Part shown: piece after piece, positions 44,524 to 54,316 of the stretch
Layout: each line of letters opens with the position of its first letter
Position numbering within the stretch: the first letter of the stretch is position 1
Assembly (NCBI RefSeq): GCF_001021975.1
Contig: NZ_CP009928.1
Location: 3,476,001-3,540,000 of the forward strand
From: Chryseobacterium gallinarum
GTDB taxonomy: Bacteria; Bacteroidota; Bacteroidia; Flavobacteriales; Weeksellaceae
Length of the DNA stretch: 64,000 bases
Reading direction: 5' to 3'
Notes under the pieces: model-generated
Told to the model about the DNA's origin: nothing
Database searches by the model: none
What the model saw: the letters and a program-made list of their open reading frames with translations, nothing else
Made by a program: the position numbers and the translations under genes

Positions 44524-45396
44524 ATGAAAAATACATTCACTCCGGCTCGTTTCTTAAAGCCGCTACTGATAGCAATTATGATGTTTGCTGTATCATCATT
44601 ATACAGCCAGAAAGTAAAACCCTCCGTAAGCGGTTATATACCTGTTAACGGAATCAAAGTTTATTACGAAGTATATGGTGAAGGGAAACCTCTTGTACTC
44701 TTGCATGGTGCTTTTATGACCATTGATACGAATTGGGGACAGCTGATCCCTGACTTGTCGAAAAACCGGAAAGTTATCGCCATCGAGTTGCAGGGACACG
44801 GGCATACCCCATTTTCAGACAGAAAATTATCACACGCTAATCTGGCAAGCGATGTCAAAGGAGTAATGGATTATCTGAAAATTGATAAGGCAGATATTGC
44901 CGGATACAGCTTTGGCGGTGCAATAGCTTATCAATTTGCCATACAAAACCCTGATAGGCTTAATAAACTGGTAATAATCTCTGCAACCTATAAAAATACA
45001 GGCTGGATACCGGAGGTAAATAATGTCTTTAAAACAATGAAACCTGAACTGTTTACTAATAGTCCCATGCAGACTGCCTATGACCAGGTAGCTCCCGATA
45101 AAACAAAATGGACAAAATTTTTAGAGCAGATGATCGCTGCTGCAGGCCAGCCTTTTGATCTGGGCGATGCCAATATTTCTAAGATTTCTGCACCTGTTTT
45201 AATTATATCCGGTGACAATGATGGACTGGATAAGATTGAACTTGCAAAAACATATAAGCTATTGGGAGGCGGAGTTTCTGCCGATCTGTCCCCAATGCCA
45301 AAATCCCGCCTGGCTATTATTCCCGGACAGAGCCATGTGAGCCTGATGATGCAGACCGCAACAATCCTGAATGAGCTGAACAGTTTTTTAAAGTAA
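44524..45396 (+). CDS. Exported alpha/beta hydrolase
   Basis: The 290-residue protein starts at ATG 44524 with a signal peptide (LLIAIMMFAVSSLYSQ); a 9-codon upstream extension is not needed. The hydrolase core has LVLLHGAFM (oxyanion region), nucleophile Ser in AGYSFGGAIAYQ, Asp in ISGDNDGLDK and His in IPGQSHVSLM. It is a general hydrolase of the proline-iminopeptidase/haloperoxidase style; substrate unknown. A RibD-like gene follows 45 bp later. Confidence 0.88.
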   Translation: MKNTFTPARFLKPLLIAIMMFAVSSLYSQKVKPSVSGYIPVNGIKVYYEVYGEGKPLVLLHGAFMTIDTNWGQLIPDLSKNRKVIAIELQGHGHTPFSDRKLSHANLASDVKGVMDYLKIDKADIAGYSFGGAIAYQFAIQNPDRLNKLVIISATYKNTGWIPEVNNVFKTMKPELFTNSPMQTAYDQVAPDKTKWTKFLEQMIAAAGQPFDLGDANISKISAPVLIISGDNDGLDKIELAKTYKLLGGGVSADLSPMPKSRLAIIPGQSHVSLMMQTATILNELNSFLK

Positions 45397-45441
45397 CCGG
45401 TTGAATGGAATATAAAATATCTTAATTAAAAAATAATTACA

Positions 45442-46035
45442 ATGAGAAAAATAAGTGTTTTATCAATGATTACTTTAGATGGTGTGATGCAGGCTCCCGG
45501 CGGACCTGAAGAAGATACATCCGGTAATTTTGAATATGGAGGCTGGACAGTATCTTACGGTGATGAACTTTTTGGACAAATTATGCAGGAGGAAATGAAA
45601 CCTGCTGACTACCTTTTGGGAAGAAAAACATATGATATTTTTTCGTCATACTGGCCGGGCCATGCAGATTTCTGGCCGGCTATTAATAAAGGGACAAAAT
45701 ATGTTTTATCTCAAACCATGGAAAAATCAGATTGGGAAAATACTGTTTTCCTTAAAGATCTGGCAGAAATACAGAAGCTTAAACAATCCGAAGGACCCGA
45801 TATCCAGGTTTGGGGGAGTAGTGAACTTATCCATCTGTTGCTGAAGCATGATCTTGTCGATGAATTACGGCTTAAAATTTATCCGCTGATCCTTGGCGAA
45901 GGCAAAAAACTGTTTGACCATAATGCGGTGTCAGCAGCCTTTGCTTTGACAGAGAGCCATGTGACTTCAAAAGGAGTAATTATTGCCGTTTATAAACGTT
46001 CCGGAGAAATAATAACCGGTGATATTGAAATATAA
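45442..46035 (+). CDS. Dihydrofolate reductase-like (RibD C-terminal domain) protein
   Basis: The 197-residue protein begins MRKISVLSMITLDGVMQAPGG, the standard start of the RibD_C/YwjB group. It contains LLGRKTYDIFSSYWP and VWGSSELIHLLLKHDLVDEL for NADPH binding. The family reduces pterin- or pyrimidine-like substrates in some cases; most members have no known role. It ends 19 bp before the VOC gene, so the two are co-transcribed. Confidence 0.9.
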   Translation: MRKISVLSMITLDGVMQAPGGPEEDTSGNFEYGGWTVSYGDELFGQIMQEEMKPADYLLGRKTYDIFSSYWPGHADFWPAINKGTKYVLSQTMEKSDWENTVFLKDLAEIQKLKQSEGPDIQVWGSSELIHLLLKHDLVDELRLKIYPLILGEGKKLFDHNAVSAAFALTESHVTSKGVIIAVYKRSGEIITGDIEI

Positions 46036-46054
46036 ACAGATTATTGTATTGGAT

Positions 46055-46423
46055 ATGAATGTAAAATTTGAAGCAGGAATAAATATTGCCATAAAAATTC
46101 CAAAAAATAAATACGAAAAAACAGTTGCTTTTTACCGGGACATTCTCAAACTGGAGGTAGAAGAAAAACCGGTTGATAATCCAACTGTTTCCAGGACACA
46201 TGAAGTAAAATTTGGAAATAATATAATATGGCTGGATTGTGTAGATAACTATACCCATTCCGAAACCTGGTTGCAGCTCACCGTTCCTGATGTAGGAGAA
46301 GCTACGGAATATTTACAGTCAAAAGGAGTAGAAATCTGTGACGAAATAGAAGAACTTCCCGAAGATATGCATTGGATTATGGATCCGGCAGGGACTGTTT
46401 TTAATATACAGAAATCACAATAA
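46055..46423 (+). CDS. VOC family (glyoxalase/bleomycin-resistance fold) protein
   Basis: The 122-residue protein is a paired beta-alpha-beta-beta-beta vicinal-oxygen-chelate fold (INIAIKIPKNKYEKTVAFYRD; then WLQLTVPDVGEATEYLQSKG and DPAGTVFNIQ). I used ATG 46055 rather than an upstream ATG that overlaps the reductase gene. Metal ligands are not clear. Role unknown. Confidence 0.85.
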   Translation: MNVKFEAGINIAIKIPKNKYEKTVAFYRDILKLEVEEKPVDNPTVSRTHEVKFGNNIIWLDCVDNYTHSETWLQLTVPDVGEATEYLQSKGVEICDEIEELPEDMHWIMDPAGTVFNIQKSQ

Positions 46424-46482
46424 TTACTTGATTACCATAATAACGCGAGATTTGCGATAGTTTTGATTTATCGTTTCAGATT

Positions 46483-46517
46483 AAAAAGATACAGGTCATC
46501 AGGCCTGTATCTTTTTT
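46483..46517 (+). terminator. Terminator before the NRPS region
   Basis: AAAGATACAGG and CCTGTATCTTT pair around an 8-base loop, followed by T residues. It isolates the NRPS locus from the upstream genes. Confidence 0.85.
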
Positions 46518-47065
46518 ATTGTGCATATAGCCAGATAAAAGCTTTTTTATAGTTTTTTTTTCATAAATGTCACTGATATAAGAATTATTTTTTATATTTA
46601 TCACGCACCAAAAATTACAACTATGAATTATACCTTTCTTATGATGAATATGCTTCAGTACCGGTATTATCTTTCAATACCGGATCAATTGAATAAAGTT
46701 TAAGAGATGTGAGATCATACATCAGAGTGTCTTACTTTAGAGATCAGCACAAGAAAGTGTTCTTCTATTTACTACACCTCTGAACGCTTCCCAAAGATGT
46801 TAACAGGAACCTGCCATTTGAAGCCGATGCAGATTCTGTTTTTTTGGTTACTATCCGGCTTTTAACCTGAGAAATTTATTGTTTAAAGCTATATCCTTGA
46901 AAGCATGCTCTGTTTCAAGAGGATAAGAGCATGGTTAAGAATGAAATATATCCAAATAAATGTTGGATAGAGGATCATCTCTGGCTTTCCTGTTTCATAG
47001 CAGCCCGGATGGTGAATAAATGATAAATATTAATGACAAAAACTAATTTCTAAACTAAGATCTAA
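46518..47065 (+). promoter_or_regulatory. Long 5' region of the NRPS locus with short ORF and alternative hairpins
   Basis: No full gene is seen in 548 bp. A 26-codon ORF (46623-46703, MNYTFLMMNMLQYRYY...) follows a TATATTTA box (46593-46600). Inside it is an 8-bp palindrome CCGGTATT / AATACCGG (46661-46683). Further on, CTTGAAA/TTTCAAG (46896-46919) and CATGCTC/GAGCATG (46904-46933) form two mutually exclusive stems. This could be a regulated leader; none of it is proven. Confidence 0.4.
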
Positions 47066-50000
47066 ATGAGTACACTCAAGTATCCTTTACATCCCTCACA
47101 ACGGGAAATTTTTATTGACCAGATAATGAACCCCGACAGCGTGCGTAATAACCGTGGGTGTTATTTAATATTAAAAGGACCCGTGGAGAAAAACCTTTTC
47201 TTTTCAGCAGTCAACCAGATGTTATCTGCTCATGATGTCTTTCAGCTGCAGTTTAATGCAGATGAATTAGAATCAATGGCTCACCTTGTTCCAGCTTCTT
47301 CGGTCGCAGTTTTTTCAGAAAAAGATTTTACCGGAGAATCAGAAGAACAAGCATTATCATGGATGCAGGAACAATTAACGGAACCCGTACTTTTACAACC
47401 GGGAAGCTACCCACATTATCATTATTTGCTAAAGATCAGTGACGATACCTATTGGTATTTTATGCACTATCATCATATTATTCTGGATGGTTGGGGATTG
47501 GCAAACTGGTTTAAAGCATTAGCGGCATGTTATCGTGAATTAAAAGCAGGCAACAATCCGGTCATAAAAAGCCAGTCTTACGCCATTGCAATGACCAAAG
47601 CACACGATGATTATACCTCTTCTGCATACGAAGAAACCAAAAACTATTGGAAAAAGAAATTTAAAGATCCGCTTCCTTCGCTGCTCGAAAAGAAATATAC
47701 CATACAAAAGGAAGATCAGAGCGGTATATATACCATGCAATTGGATGAAAAGCAAAATGCTTGTTTAGCAGATCTGAAAGAACATACCGGTTCCGGCTTG
47801 TCTGCACTTTCGTTAGCCATGCTCAATGTATATTGGGCCCGGATTACCGGTGAGCATGAATTTGCTTTAGGGATAACTCTACATAAAAGAAGAACGGATG
47901 AAGAACGTTCCTGTGTGGGAATGTTTTCGGGTGTGTTGCCATTTCATTGCCGGTATGATCCGGAGAAATCCTTTACCGGGTTACTAGCTGAAATAGCCTC
48001 CGGACAAAAAGAAAGCTATCCGCATTATCGTTATCTGGTTTCCGATTTTAAAACACTATTCCCGGGTGATGAAGAAAAAATATCTCCCCTTGAGATTATC
48101 GTAAACCATGCAAGACTTGATTTTACACTGGATTTTGGATCTGACCTGTTTTCAGATCTGAAACTGATAAGGCACAATCACCAGTTATTTCCATTAGAAA
48201 TATTCTGGCGGGAATTCGGTGAAAATCACCCTTTACATATAGATTTTATATACAATAAAGCCTATTTTTCTCCTGACGAAATACAACTTTTTGCGAATCG
48301 TTTCCTGCATATTCTCGAACAATGTGCGCAGAACCCTGAAATCAAACTAAAAAATATTGCAGTAATACCCTCTGAAGAATTGTTACTGATAGAACAATAC
48401 TCTAATGAGAAGATTACATATACTTCTGATGATACCATTTTATCAATGTTTGCGGCACAGGTTGCTGCCCGTCCGGATGCGGTCGCGGTTATTTCGGGAG
48501 AAGAAAAACTTACGTACTCAAAGCTTGCAGGTCTTTCTGATGCATTGGCTGTACATTTAAAAGAAAGGGGAGTGGCTCCGGGTATGCCGGTGGTTGTATG
48601 TATGGAGCGTACCGCTGAATTGATGATTGCTGTTCTGGCCGTTCTCAAGGCAGGTGCAGCCTATGTGCCTGTAGAACCGGATTTCCCGGCAGAACGGTTA
48701 CAGGTGCTGATGGCAGAAATAGAAAGCAAAACTGTAGTAACTACCGGTGCTTATGCATCTTTGTTCAGTAATTCGGAAGTTGTTTGTCTGGATGTTTTAT
48801 CCTTAGTTTTGGGAGAACCCTTACATGCTGCAGTGGATAGCGGAGACATGGCTTACATTATGTTTACCTCAGGCTCAACAGGCAAGCCCAAAGGAGTAAT
48901 GGTTACTCATCGTAATGTAACCAGCCTGGTAAAAGCAACAGAATATTTTCCGATTACAGCAAATGATTCGATATTGGCAGGCGGATCTTTTGCCTTTGAT
49001 GCCAGTACTTTTGAATACTGGGGCGCTTTATTGAACGGAGGAACACTGGTGATGGCTACCAAAGCGGAATTAATAGATACTGCAACATTAAAAACCATTA
49101 TTCGAACGAAGGGTGTGACTAAAATGTTCTTCACAACAGGATGGTTTAATTTATTGGCAGATACAGATGTTTCGGTATTTGAGACATTGGAAGCTGTGAT
49201 AGTCGGAGGGGAGCGCTTTTCTATCCGGCATGCACGGAAGATACAAGCCCATTGTAAAGACTTACGAATTGTCAATGGCTATGGACCTACCGAAAATACA
49301 ACCTTTTCAATAGCGTACACAATTAATGATACTATTGAATCAGGAGAAACACCAATAGGGACGCCCCTTCAATACCGAAGTGCTTATATCCTCAATAACC
49401 ACCAGGAACATGTTCCCATTGGTGTAACGGGAGAACTTTATCTGGGCGGAGCGGGATTGTCTGATGGATATTACAACCGTCCTGAACTTACAGCTAAAGT
49501 CTTTATTCCCCATATATTCAAAGAAGGGAGTGGCGAAAGGCTTTATAAAACCGGTGACCTGGTTCGCTGGTTACCTGACGGGAATATTGTTTTTGCAGGA
49601 CGTACAGACGATCAGGTTAAAGTAAGGGGATTCCGCATAGAACCTGGTGAAGTAACAGCTGTACTGCTTCGGTCACCGATGATCAGGCAGGCAGTGGTGG
49701 TTGCCCGGCCTGATGCTACAGGCAGTTACCAGTTGGTAGCATATGTAACGGCTTCTGACCATACTTACCAGAAAGAAGATTTGTTACAGTGGCTTGAAAT
49801 GCAGCTGCCTGGTTATATGATTCCGGCCCATATCATTGTATTGGAAGCCCTTCCTCTCAATGCTAACGGTAAGGTAGACCGTAAGGCCTTACCTGTTCCT
49901 GAACAAACACGGTCCGAACAGGATAATGTCCCACGCAATGCAACGGAAAGTCGCCTGGCTGAAATCTGGCAGGAACTGTTACAGGTCTCTAAGGTCGGTA

Positions 50001-53000
50001 TCCATGATAATTTCTTCCATCTGGGAGGGCATTCTCTGATGGCAATGCGGGTAAGTGCCTTTATCAAAAATGAATGGGGACTGCGTGTGGCTCCTACTGT
50101 ATTGTTTAACTGTAAAACCATTGAACGCCTTGCTGCCCATATTGACCAGCTCAAGGGCCAGGATCCTGCAGGCAGTATAATCCGCTCCCCGGAACATTAT
50201 ACAGATCAAAAGCTTCCCCTTTCCTTTGGCCAGGAACGCCTATGGTTTATAGACTGCCTGCATGGTAGTGTTCAATACCATATTATCTCTGTATTCAGGC
50301 TCAAAGGACCTCTTGATATACCATCCCTTGAAAAAGCACTGGGATATATTGTAGACCGTCATGAAGCTTTGCGTACTGTAATCCGTGAGGAGGAGGGTGT
50401 TCCTTACCAGCATATCCTGGAGAAAAACAACTGGAAGGCTGATATTTATAAAGGTGAGCCATTGGATGAGCAAGGTGTTGATTCCCTGATAGATGATTGG
50501 GTGAGAACCCCTTTTGACCTTTCAGCAGAACATATGCTTCGTGCCCATCTCATTCCGGTTTCTTCCTCTGACCATATATTGGTAATCAATATTCACCATA
50601 TCGCGGCAGACGGCTGGTCTATGTCTGTTTTATCAAAAGAGCTTGATCTTTGCTACCGGGCTTATCTTCAGGGTGAAGAACCTGAATTGGCTGAATTGCC
50701 ATTACAATACAAAGAGTACTCAGTTTGGCAGCGCAGACAGGAATCTCTTTTAGAAGATAAACTGGAGTATTGGCAGCGTAAACTTAATGGAGTAACTTTA
50801 TTGAATATGCCTACTGACTATGTTCGTTCTGCACGGCAAAGTGTCCGTGGGGATTCGATGAAGTTCAGGGTAAATAAAGAGCTTACCGGGCAGCTTAAAT
50901 CCTTCTCTGTAAGGGAGGATGTTACATTGTATATGACGCTGTTGACAGCCTTTAAGGTGCTTCTTCACCGTTACTGTTCGCAGGATGACATTTGTGTGGG
51001 CGGAGCCATATCGGGGCGTTTACAGCAGGAGTTTGAACCTTTGATTGGCTTTTTTGTCAACACCCTTGCCTTACGTACGGATTTGAGCGGGGATCCTGAT
51101 TTCCGGGAAGCATTGCAACGTGTCAAAGGAACATTATTAGAAGCGTATGACCACCAGGAGGTTCCTTTTGAAAGAATTGTAAAAAAGGTAGTAGCGGAAA
51201 GGGATATAAGCCAGAACCCGCTTTTCCAGGTAGTATTTGTATTGCAGAATGCTCCGGATGCAGAAATGAATACCCTTGATGAAGTCAGCCTTGAAAAAAT
51301 GAACTACCAGTATCGTACCAGCCAGTTTGACCTTCATTTTTCGGTACATGAAACCCCGGATGGCTTGTTGGCTAACGTTGCTTACTGTAATGACCTTTTC
51401 AACTCTTCAACAATAGAACGTTTGCTGGGACATTTTGAACGGCTTTTAGAATCAGTGGTATCAATGCCCGATGTAGCGATTGGGAAAATGCCGATGCTAA
51501 GTGCCCGGGAAACCGACCAGTTATTATATTCCTTCAGTGGTATTCCGGCGAGTTATCCTGGTGATCAGACCATCGTGAGTTTGTTTACCGGCCAGGCACT
51601 GCGTACCCCGGACCATATTGCCGTTAGCTTCGAGGGAGAGCACCTGAGTTACCGTATGCTTGATGAGCAATCCACCGGGCTTGCGAAACGGCTGAAGCTT
51701 GCCGGGGTGGAAAAAGGCAGTCTTGTTCCCATCTGTACGGGTCATTGCCTGGAAATGATGGTAGGGATTTTAGCAGTTCTGAAAGCAGGTGGGGTATATG
51801 TACCTGTAGATCCTGAATACCCTGAAGACCGTATCCGCTTTATCCTGTCTGATACCCGGGCTGAAGTTGTACTGGTGCTGGAAAGTACATTAAAAGCTGT
51901 ACAGGATGTGTATGAATCCCTTTTCATATGCCTTGACGGAGAATGGTTCATGGAAGAGGAGCCTGTTGAGCTGCCTGTTTGTGAGCCAGATCAGCCCGCT
52001 TATATCATTTATACTTCGGGATCCACGGGACAGCCTAAAGGGGTGGTTATTCCCCACCGTAATGTGGTGCGTTTGTTTATGACTTCTGAGCCATTGTATG
52101 ATTTTAATGAACATGATGTCTGGACGATGTTCCATTCTTATTCTTTTGACTTTTCCGTCTGGGAAATGTATGGTGCCCTTTTCTATGGTGGAAGGCTGGT
52201 GATTGTTCCGCGTGTGATGGCCCGGGATAAGATGGCATTTACAAGGCTTTTGGAAGAAGAGGGAGTTACCGTCCTGAACCAGACCCCTTCAGCTTTTTAT
52301 GTTTTGCAGGAATCTGTTTTGCTGAATCCTGTTTCGCTGCAGGTTCGCTATGTTATTTTCGGAGGGGAAGCTTTACATCCGGTCCGGTTAAAAGGCTGGC
52401 ACAGGCTGTTCCCATCCTGCAAATTAATCAATATGTATGGGATTACGGAGACTACGGTACATGTTACCTATCATGAGATTACCGAAAAGGAGATGAATGG
52501 CAGCGGCAGTGTGATTGGTAAACCTATTCCTACATTGCGTGCTTATATCCTGGATAAGAACCTGCAGCTTGTTCCTGTAGGGGTTACAGGGGAGCTTTAC
52601 ATAGGCGGGGCGGGACTGTCTGATGGATATTACAACCGTCCTGAACTTACAGCTAAAGCCTTTATTTCCCATATATTCAAAGAAGGGAATGGAGAAAGAC
52701 TTTATAAAACCGGTGACCTGGTCCGCTGGTTACCTGACGGGAATATTGTTTTTGTAGGACATACGGACGATCAGATCATCATAAGAGGAGTTTGTGTAAG
52801 GACTGGTGAAGTAACAGCTGTACTGCTTCGGTCACCGATGATCAGGCAGGCAGTGGTGGTTGCCCGGCCTGATGCTACAGGCAGTTACCAGTTGGTAGCA
52901 TATGTAACGGCTTCTGACCATACTTACCAGAAAGAAGATTTGTTACAGTGGCTTGAAATGCAGCTGCCTGGTTATATGATTCCGGCCCATATCATTGTAT

Positions 53001-54316
53001 TGGAAGCCCTTCCTCTCAATGCTAACGGTAAGGTAGACCGTAAAGCTTTACCTGTTCCTGAGCAAACCTTATCTGAACAGGGTAATGACCCACGCAATGC
53101 AACGGAAAGCCGCCTGGGTGAAATCTGGCAGGAACTGCTACAGGTCCCTAAGGTCGGTATCCATGATAATTTCTTCCATCTGGGAGGGCATTCTCTGATG
53201 GCAATGCGGGTAAGTGCCTTTATCAAAAATGAATGGGGACTGCATGTAACTCCTACTGTATTGTTTAACTGTAAAACCATTGAACGCCTTGCTGCCCATA
53301 TTGACCAGCTCAAGGGCCAGGATCCTGCAGGCAGTATCATCCGTTCCCCGGAACATTATACAGATCAAAAGCTTCCCCTTTCCTTTGGCCAGGAACGCCT
53401 ATGGTTTATAGACTGCCTGCACGGTAGTGTTCAATACCATATTATCTCTGTATTCAGGCTTAAAGGACCTCTTGATATACCATCCCTTGAAAAAGCACTG
53501 GGATATATTGTAGACCGTCATGAAGCTTTGCGTACTGTAATCCGTGAGGAGGAGGGTGTTCCTTACCAGCATATCCTGGAGAAAAACAATTGGAAGGCTG
53601 ACATTTATAAAGGTGAGCCACTGGATGAGCAAGGTATTGATTCCCTGATAGATGATTGGGTGAGAACCCCTTTTGACCTTTCAGCAGAACATATGCTTCG
53701 TGCCCATCTCATTCCGGTTTCTTCCTCTGACCATATATTGGTAATCAATATTCACCATATCGCGGCAGACGGCTGGTCTATGTCTGTTTTATCAAAAGAG
53801 CTTGATCTTTGCTACCGGGCTTATCTTCAGGGTGAAGAACCTGAATTGCCTGAATTGCAGTTACAATACAAAGAGTATTCGATCTGGCAGCGGCAACAGG
53901 AGCCAGCACTGATCAGCGAACTGGAATATTGGCAGCGTAAACTCAATGGCGTGGCTCTATTGAATATGCCTACCGACTATGTTCGTTCTGCACGGCAGAG
54001 TGTCCGTGGGGATTCGATGAAGTTCAGGGTAAACAAAGAGCTTACCAGGCAGCTTAAATCCTTTTCTGTAAGGGAGGATGTTACATTGTATATGACACTG
54101 TTGACAGCCTTTAAGGTGCTTCTTCACCGTTACTGCTCCCAGGATGATATTTGTGTGGGCGGAGCTATATCCGGGCGTTTGCAACAAGAGTTTGAACCTT
54201 TGATTGGCTTTTTTGTCAACACCCTTGCCCTACGTACGGATTTGAGCGGGGGTCCTGATTTCCGGGAAGCATTGCAACGTGTCAAAGGAACATTATTAGA
54301 AGCATATGACCACTAG
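47066..54316 (+). CDS. Non-ribosomal peptide synthetase, first part (C-A-T, C-A-T, C truncated by amber stop)
   Basis: The 2,416-residue protein starts with a C domain (HHIILDG at 136-142), so it may take an acyl starter or an upstream peptidyl carrier. A1 (TSGSTG at 601-606) has pocket residues D-A-F-F-I-G-G-T-F, close to known valine codes. Carrier T1 uses Ser990. C2 (HH at 1177) leads to A2 (TSGSTG near 1650) with D-F-W-N-I-G-M-V-H, the standard threonine code. T2 uses Ser2043, then C3 begins (HH at 2230). TAG at 54314 cuts C3 where the sister module has CAG. The A2 A8 motif is degenerate (GHTDDQIIIRG). Arg codons are mostly CGN, unlike the neighbours. Confidence 0.93.
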   Translation: MSTLKYPLHPSQREIFIDQIMNPDSVRNNRGCYLILKGPVEKNLFFSAVNQMLSAHDVFQLQFNADELESMAHLVPASSVAVFSEKDFTGESEEQALSWMQEQLTEPVLLQPGSYPHYHYLLKISDDTYWYFMHYHHIILDGWGLANWFKALAACYRELKAGNNPVIKSQSYAIAMTKAHDDYTSSAYEETKNYWKKKFKDPLPSLLEKKYTIQKEDQSGIYTMQLDEKQNACLADLKEHTGSGLSALSLAMLNVYWARITGEHEFALGITLHKRRTDEERSCVGMFSGVLPFHCRYDPEKSFTGLLAEIASGQKESYPHYRYLVSDFKTLFPGDEEKISPLEIIVNHARLDFTLDFGSDLFSDLKLIRHNHQLFPLEIFWREFGENHPLHIDFIYNKAYFSPDEIQLFANRFLHILEQCAQNPEIKLKNIAVIPSEELLLIEQYSNEKITYTSDDTILSMFAAQVAARPDAVAVISGEEKLTYSKLAGLSDALAVHLKERGVAPGMPVVVCMERTAELMIAVLAVLKAGAAYVPVEPDFPAERLQVLMAEIESKTVVTTGAYASLFSNSEVVCLDVLSLVLGEPLHAAVDSGDMAYIMFTSGSTGKPKGVMVTHRNVTSLVKATEYFPITANDSILAGGSFAFDASTFEYWGALLNGGTLVMATKAELIDTATLKTIIRTKGVTKMFFTTGWFNLLADTDVSVFETLEAVIVGGERFSIRHARKIQAHCKDLRIVNGYGPTENTTFSIAYTINDTIESGETPIGTPLQYRSAYILNNHQEHVPIGVTGELYLGGAGLSDGYYNRPELTAKVFIPHIFKEGSGERLYKTGDLVRWLPDGNIVFAGRTDDQVKVRGFRIEPGEVTAVLLRSPMIRQAVVVARPDATGSYQLVAYVTASDHTYQKEDLLQWLEMQLPGYMIPAHIIVLEALPLNANGKVDRKALPVPEQTRSEQDNVPRNATESRLAEIWQELLQVSKVGIHDNFFHLGGHSLMAMRVSAFIKNEWGLRVAPTVLFNCKTIERLAAHIDQLKGQDPAGSIIRSPEHYTDQKLPLSFGQERLWFIDCLHGSVQYHIISVFRLKGPLDIPSLEKALGYIVDRHEALRTVIREEEGVPYQHILEKNNWKADIYKGEPLDEQGVDSLIDDWVRTPFDLSAEHMLRAHLIPVSSSDHILVINIHHIAADGWSMSVLSKELDLCYRAYLQGEEPELAELPLQYKEYSVWQRRQESLLEDKLEYWQRKLNGVTLLNMPTDYVRSARQSVRGDSMKFRVNKELTGQLKSFSVREDVTLYMTLLTAFKVLLHRYCSQDDICVGGAISGRLQQEFEPLIGFFVNTLALRTDLSGDPDFREALQRVKGTLLEAYDHQEVPFERIVKKVVAERDISQNPLFQVVFVLQNAPDAEMNTLDEVSLEKMNYQYRTSQFDLHFSVHETPDGLLANVAYCNDLFNSSTIERLLGHFERLLESVVSMPDVAIGKMPMLSARETDQLLYSFSGIPASYPGDQTIVSLFTGQALRTPDHIAVSFEGEHLSYRMLDEQSTGLAKRLKLAGVEKGSLVPICTGHCLEMMVGILAVLKAGGVYVPVDPEYPEDRIRFILSDTRAEVVLVLESTLKAVQDVYESLFICLDGEWFMEEEPVELPVCEPDQPAYIIYTSGSTGQPKGVVIPHRNVVRLFMTSEPLYDFNEHDVWTMFHSYSFDFSVWEMYGALFYGGRLVIVPRVMARDKMAFTRLLEEEGVTVLNQTPSAFYVLQESVLLNPVSLQVRYVIFGGEALHPVRLKGWHRLFPSCKLINMYGITETTVHVTYHEITEKEMNGSGSVIGKPIPTLRAYILDKNLQLVPVGVTGELYIGGAGLSDGYYNRPELTAKAFISHIFKEGNGERLYKTGDLVRWLPDGNIVFVGHTDDQIIIRGVCVRTGEVTAVLLRSPMIRQAVVVARPDATGSYQLVAYVTASDHTYQKEDLLQWLEMQLPGYMIPAHIIVLEALPLNANGKVDRKALPVPEQTLSEQGNDPRNATESRLGEIWQELLQVPKVGIHDNFFHLGGHSLMAMRVSAFIKNEWGLHVTPTVLFNCKTIERLAAHIDQLKGQDPAGSIIRSPEHYTDQKLPLSFGQERLWFIDCLHGSVQYHIISVFRLKGPLDIPSLEKALGYIVDRHEALRTVIREEEGVPYQHILEKNNWKADIYKGEPLDEQGIDSLIDDWVRTPFDLSAEHMLRAHLIPVSSSDHILVINIHHIAADGWSMSVLSKELDLCYRAYLQGEEPELPELQLQYKEYSIWQRQQEPALISELEYWQRKLNGVALLNMPTDYVRSARQSVRGDSMKFRVNKELTRQLKSFSVREDVTLYMTLLTAFKVLLHRYCSQDDICVGGAISGRLQQEFEPLIGFFVNTLALRTDLSGGPDFREALQRVKGTLLEAYDH

